Source: Bacteroidota bacterium (GTDB lineage: Bacteria > Bacteroidota > Bacteroidia > Chitinophagales > Chitinophagaceae). From it: DNA of 6,493 nucleotides. The first letter of the stretch is position 1, and every line of letters begins with the position of its first letter. The translations under genes were made by a program, and so were the position numbers. The stretch is from positions 1 to 6,493 of the forward strand of contig JAEWJV010000359.1 in NCBI GenBank assembly GCA_023386395.1, read 5' to 3'. Below the pieces are notes generated by a model. It was not told where the DNA came from and did not search any database. It saw only the letters and a program-made list of their open reading frames with translations. Of the stretch, positions 5,167 through 6,493 are shown piece after piece.

Positions 5167-6493
5167 ATGAAAATTGCTGCGAAGAAACTACTGTTGAAAC
5201 TGTTTAAGATAACAGGCATTGCTGTTGGATCTGTTTTATTACTGATGTTTTTATTACCGGTTTTATTTCCTGATTTTGTTGCCGGGAAAATTAAAGTATG
5301 GGTAAACAATGCCATCACCACAAAGCTTGATTTTTCAAAAGCAAGGTTATCATTCTTTAATCATTTTCCTTCACTCACGCTTACTTTATATGATGCTTCG
5401 CTGATGGGTTCCAGGCCCTATCCAACAGACACATTAATAAAAGCAAAAGAACTGGCATTGGGAGTGAATATAACTTCTGTTTTTTCGGGCAACATAAAAA
5501 TTGATAAAATATTTCTTACAGAAAGTGATATCAATATTAAGGTGGATGAAAACGGCGGTGCAAATTATAATGTGTACAAACCTGATACTACAGCAGCAAC
5601 AAAAACAAGTGATACAACAGGCACTTCTTTACAGCTTGAAAAAATCCAGGTAGACCACAGCAATATTAATTATGATGATCGATCTGTTCCTATTCTTATT
5701 ACAGCACAAGACCTTAATTATACCGGCAAAGGCGATTTAACTAAAGCGGTTTTTGACCTTGCTTCACGTATTAATGTAGCGGATTTTAATCTAACCTACG
5801 ATAGTTCGCGCTACATCAATTCAAAAAAATTAAAAGCCAGTCTTGTTACAAAAATTAACACGAATTCACTTGCATTCGAATTTGTAAAAAACAACCTGCT
5901 CATTAATACTTTGCCAGTTAAGTTTATTGGCAGGTTTGAGTTTTTAGAAAGCGGCTATACAATGGATTTTGAATTGCAGTCGCACAAAGGTGATTTGCAT
6001 GATGTGTTTTCAGCATTGCCGCCTGAATATGCAGCCTGGAACGACAAAACAAAAGCGGATGGAAAAGTGGACATTACTGCGTATCTAAAAGGCAGCTATG
6101 ATGCTGACAAAAATATAATGCCTGACCTTGGCTTTAATATGCAGGTTCGTGATGGTTATATCAATAATCAAAATGCGCCTGCGGCAGTAAAGAATTTGTT
6201 TCTCAATTTCGATTCCAAATTGCCTTCGCTGAACACAGACAGCTTGTATGTAAATATTGATTCCGTATTTTTTAATATCGATAAAGATTATTTCAGCGCT
6301 ATCATTAAATTAAATAATCTTAATAAACCAACTGTTCATGCAAAGCTGAATGCGGCGATGGACCTGGAGAAATGGGACAAAGCTTTTGGCATTGAACCGT
6401 TTGATGTAAAAGGCTACTACCAATTGCATTTTACTGCTGACGGTAGTTATCAAACAAAAATTGTTCAAAAGGGTATTCGCAAAACAGATACCG
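5167..6493 (+). CDS. AsmA-like envelope protein, N-terminal 442 residues (3' end beyond window)
   Basis: The frame opens at an ATG directly after a TGA in the same frame and runs without a stop to the window edge (442 codons plus one base). A basic start (MKIAAKKLLLKLFK) leads into one membrane helix at about 14-36, which is a signal anchor. The AsmA-type N-terminal region follows: 'NNAITTKLDFSKARLSFFNHFPSLTLTLYDASLMGS' (47-82), then 'LALGVNITSVFSGNIKIDKIFLTESDINIKVDENGGANYNVYKP' (96-139). This is the usual strand-rich pattern ending in G-x-x-N-Y. A Thr-rich linker (TTAATKTSDTTGTS, 141-154) precedes more beta-strand repeats. AsmA/TamB-like proteins are large, inner-membrane-anchored, periplasm-spanning proteins linked to outer-membrane lipid or protein homeostasis; the exact role here is unknown. 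Intact Bacteroidota members are often around 800-1,000 residues, so about half is seen. The gene is separated from the previous one by 178 bases, so co-transcription is uncertain. Confidence 0.85.
   Translation, partial: MKIAAKKLLLKLFKITGIAVGSVLLLMFLLPVLFPDFVAGKIKVWVNNAITTKLDFSKARLSFFNHFPSLTLTLYDASLMGSRPYPTDTLIKAKELALGVNITSVFSGNIKIDKIFLTESDINIKVDENGGANYNVYKPDTTAATKTSDTTGTSLQLEKIQVDHSNINYDDRSVPILITAQDLNYTGKGDLTKAVFDLASRINVADFNLTYDSSRYINSKKLKASLVTKINTNSLAFEFVKNNLLINTLPVKFIGRFEFLESGYTMDFELQSHKGDLHDVFSALPPEYAAWNDKTKADGKVDITAYLKGSYDADKNIMPDLGFNMQVRDGYINNQNAPAAVKNLFLNFDSKLPSLNTDSLYVNIDSVFFNIDKDYFSAIIKLNNLNKPTVHAKLNAAMDLEKWDKAFGIEPFDVKGYYQLHFTADGSYQTKIVQKGIRKTDT

Noticed and set aside
5112..5321. 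Minus-strand open frame of 69 codons
   Set aside because: It overlaps the start of the AsmA-like gene, whose long open frame and family pattern are convincing.

Overview
The window looks like chromosomal DNA from a Bacteroidota bacterium, probably of the Chitinophagaceae or a close relative. The evidence is AT-rich DNA, no Shine-Dalgarno-like purine tracts ahead of the starts, and protein types typical of that phylum. These include an AsmA-like protein of the 'FNHFPSLTLTL' type, a membrane-anchored HTH-like/PKD-like protein, and a truncated REP-associated transposase. The taxonomic placement is inferred from sequence character only.

Bases 1-2498 hold three genes on the minus strand, in transcription order: a ROK-family sugar kinase-like protein, an MFS transporter, and a SIS-domain (phosphosugar-binding) protein that runs off the left edge. 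Gaps of 78 and 69 bases and a shared strand suggest one sugar or amino-sugar uptake and processing operon: import, phosphorylation, then isomerisation or binding of the phosphosugar. The ROK protein keeps the ATP-binding and catalytic Asp motifs. It has lost the His and one Cys of the usual zinc site, and the Glu and His that normally contact the sugar are Ala and Trp.

Bases 2499-3096 (about 600 bases) contain no intact gene. They are a patchwork of decayed mobile DNA: a REP-associated Y1 transposase cut off just before its HUH motif, joined to the first ~24 codons of an IS110-family transposase. A GC-richer patch follows, with a small hairpin and a 124-base element bounded by a perfect 13-base inverted repeat.

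Bases 3097-3591 (minus) encode a small four-helix membrane protein of unknown function. Divergent from it, 56 bases away, is a 446-residue plus-strand gene (3648-4988). It has a cytoplasmic HTH-like N-terminus, one membrane helix, a PKD/Ig-like domain and a possible jelly-roll C-terminus, so it may be a membrane-tethered sensor or regulator. From 5167 to the right edge lies the first 442 residues of an AsmA-like envelope protein.

I do not see a clearly new defence or mobile system. The features most worth following are the atypical ROK active site in its conserved-looking operon, the membrane-tethered regulator-like protein, and the mobile-element mosaic with its long inverted-repeat element.
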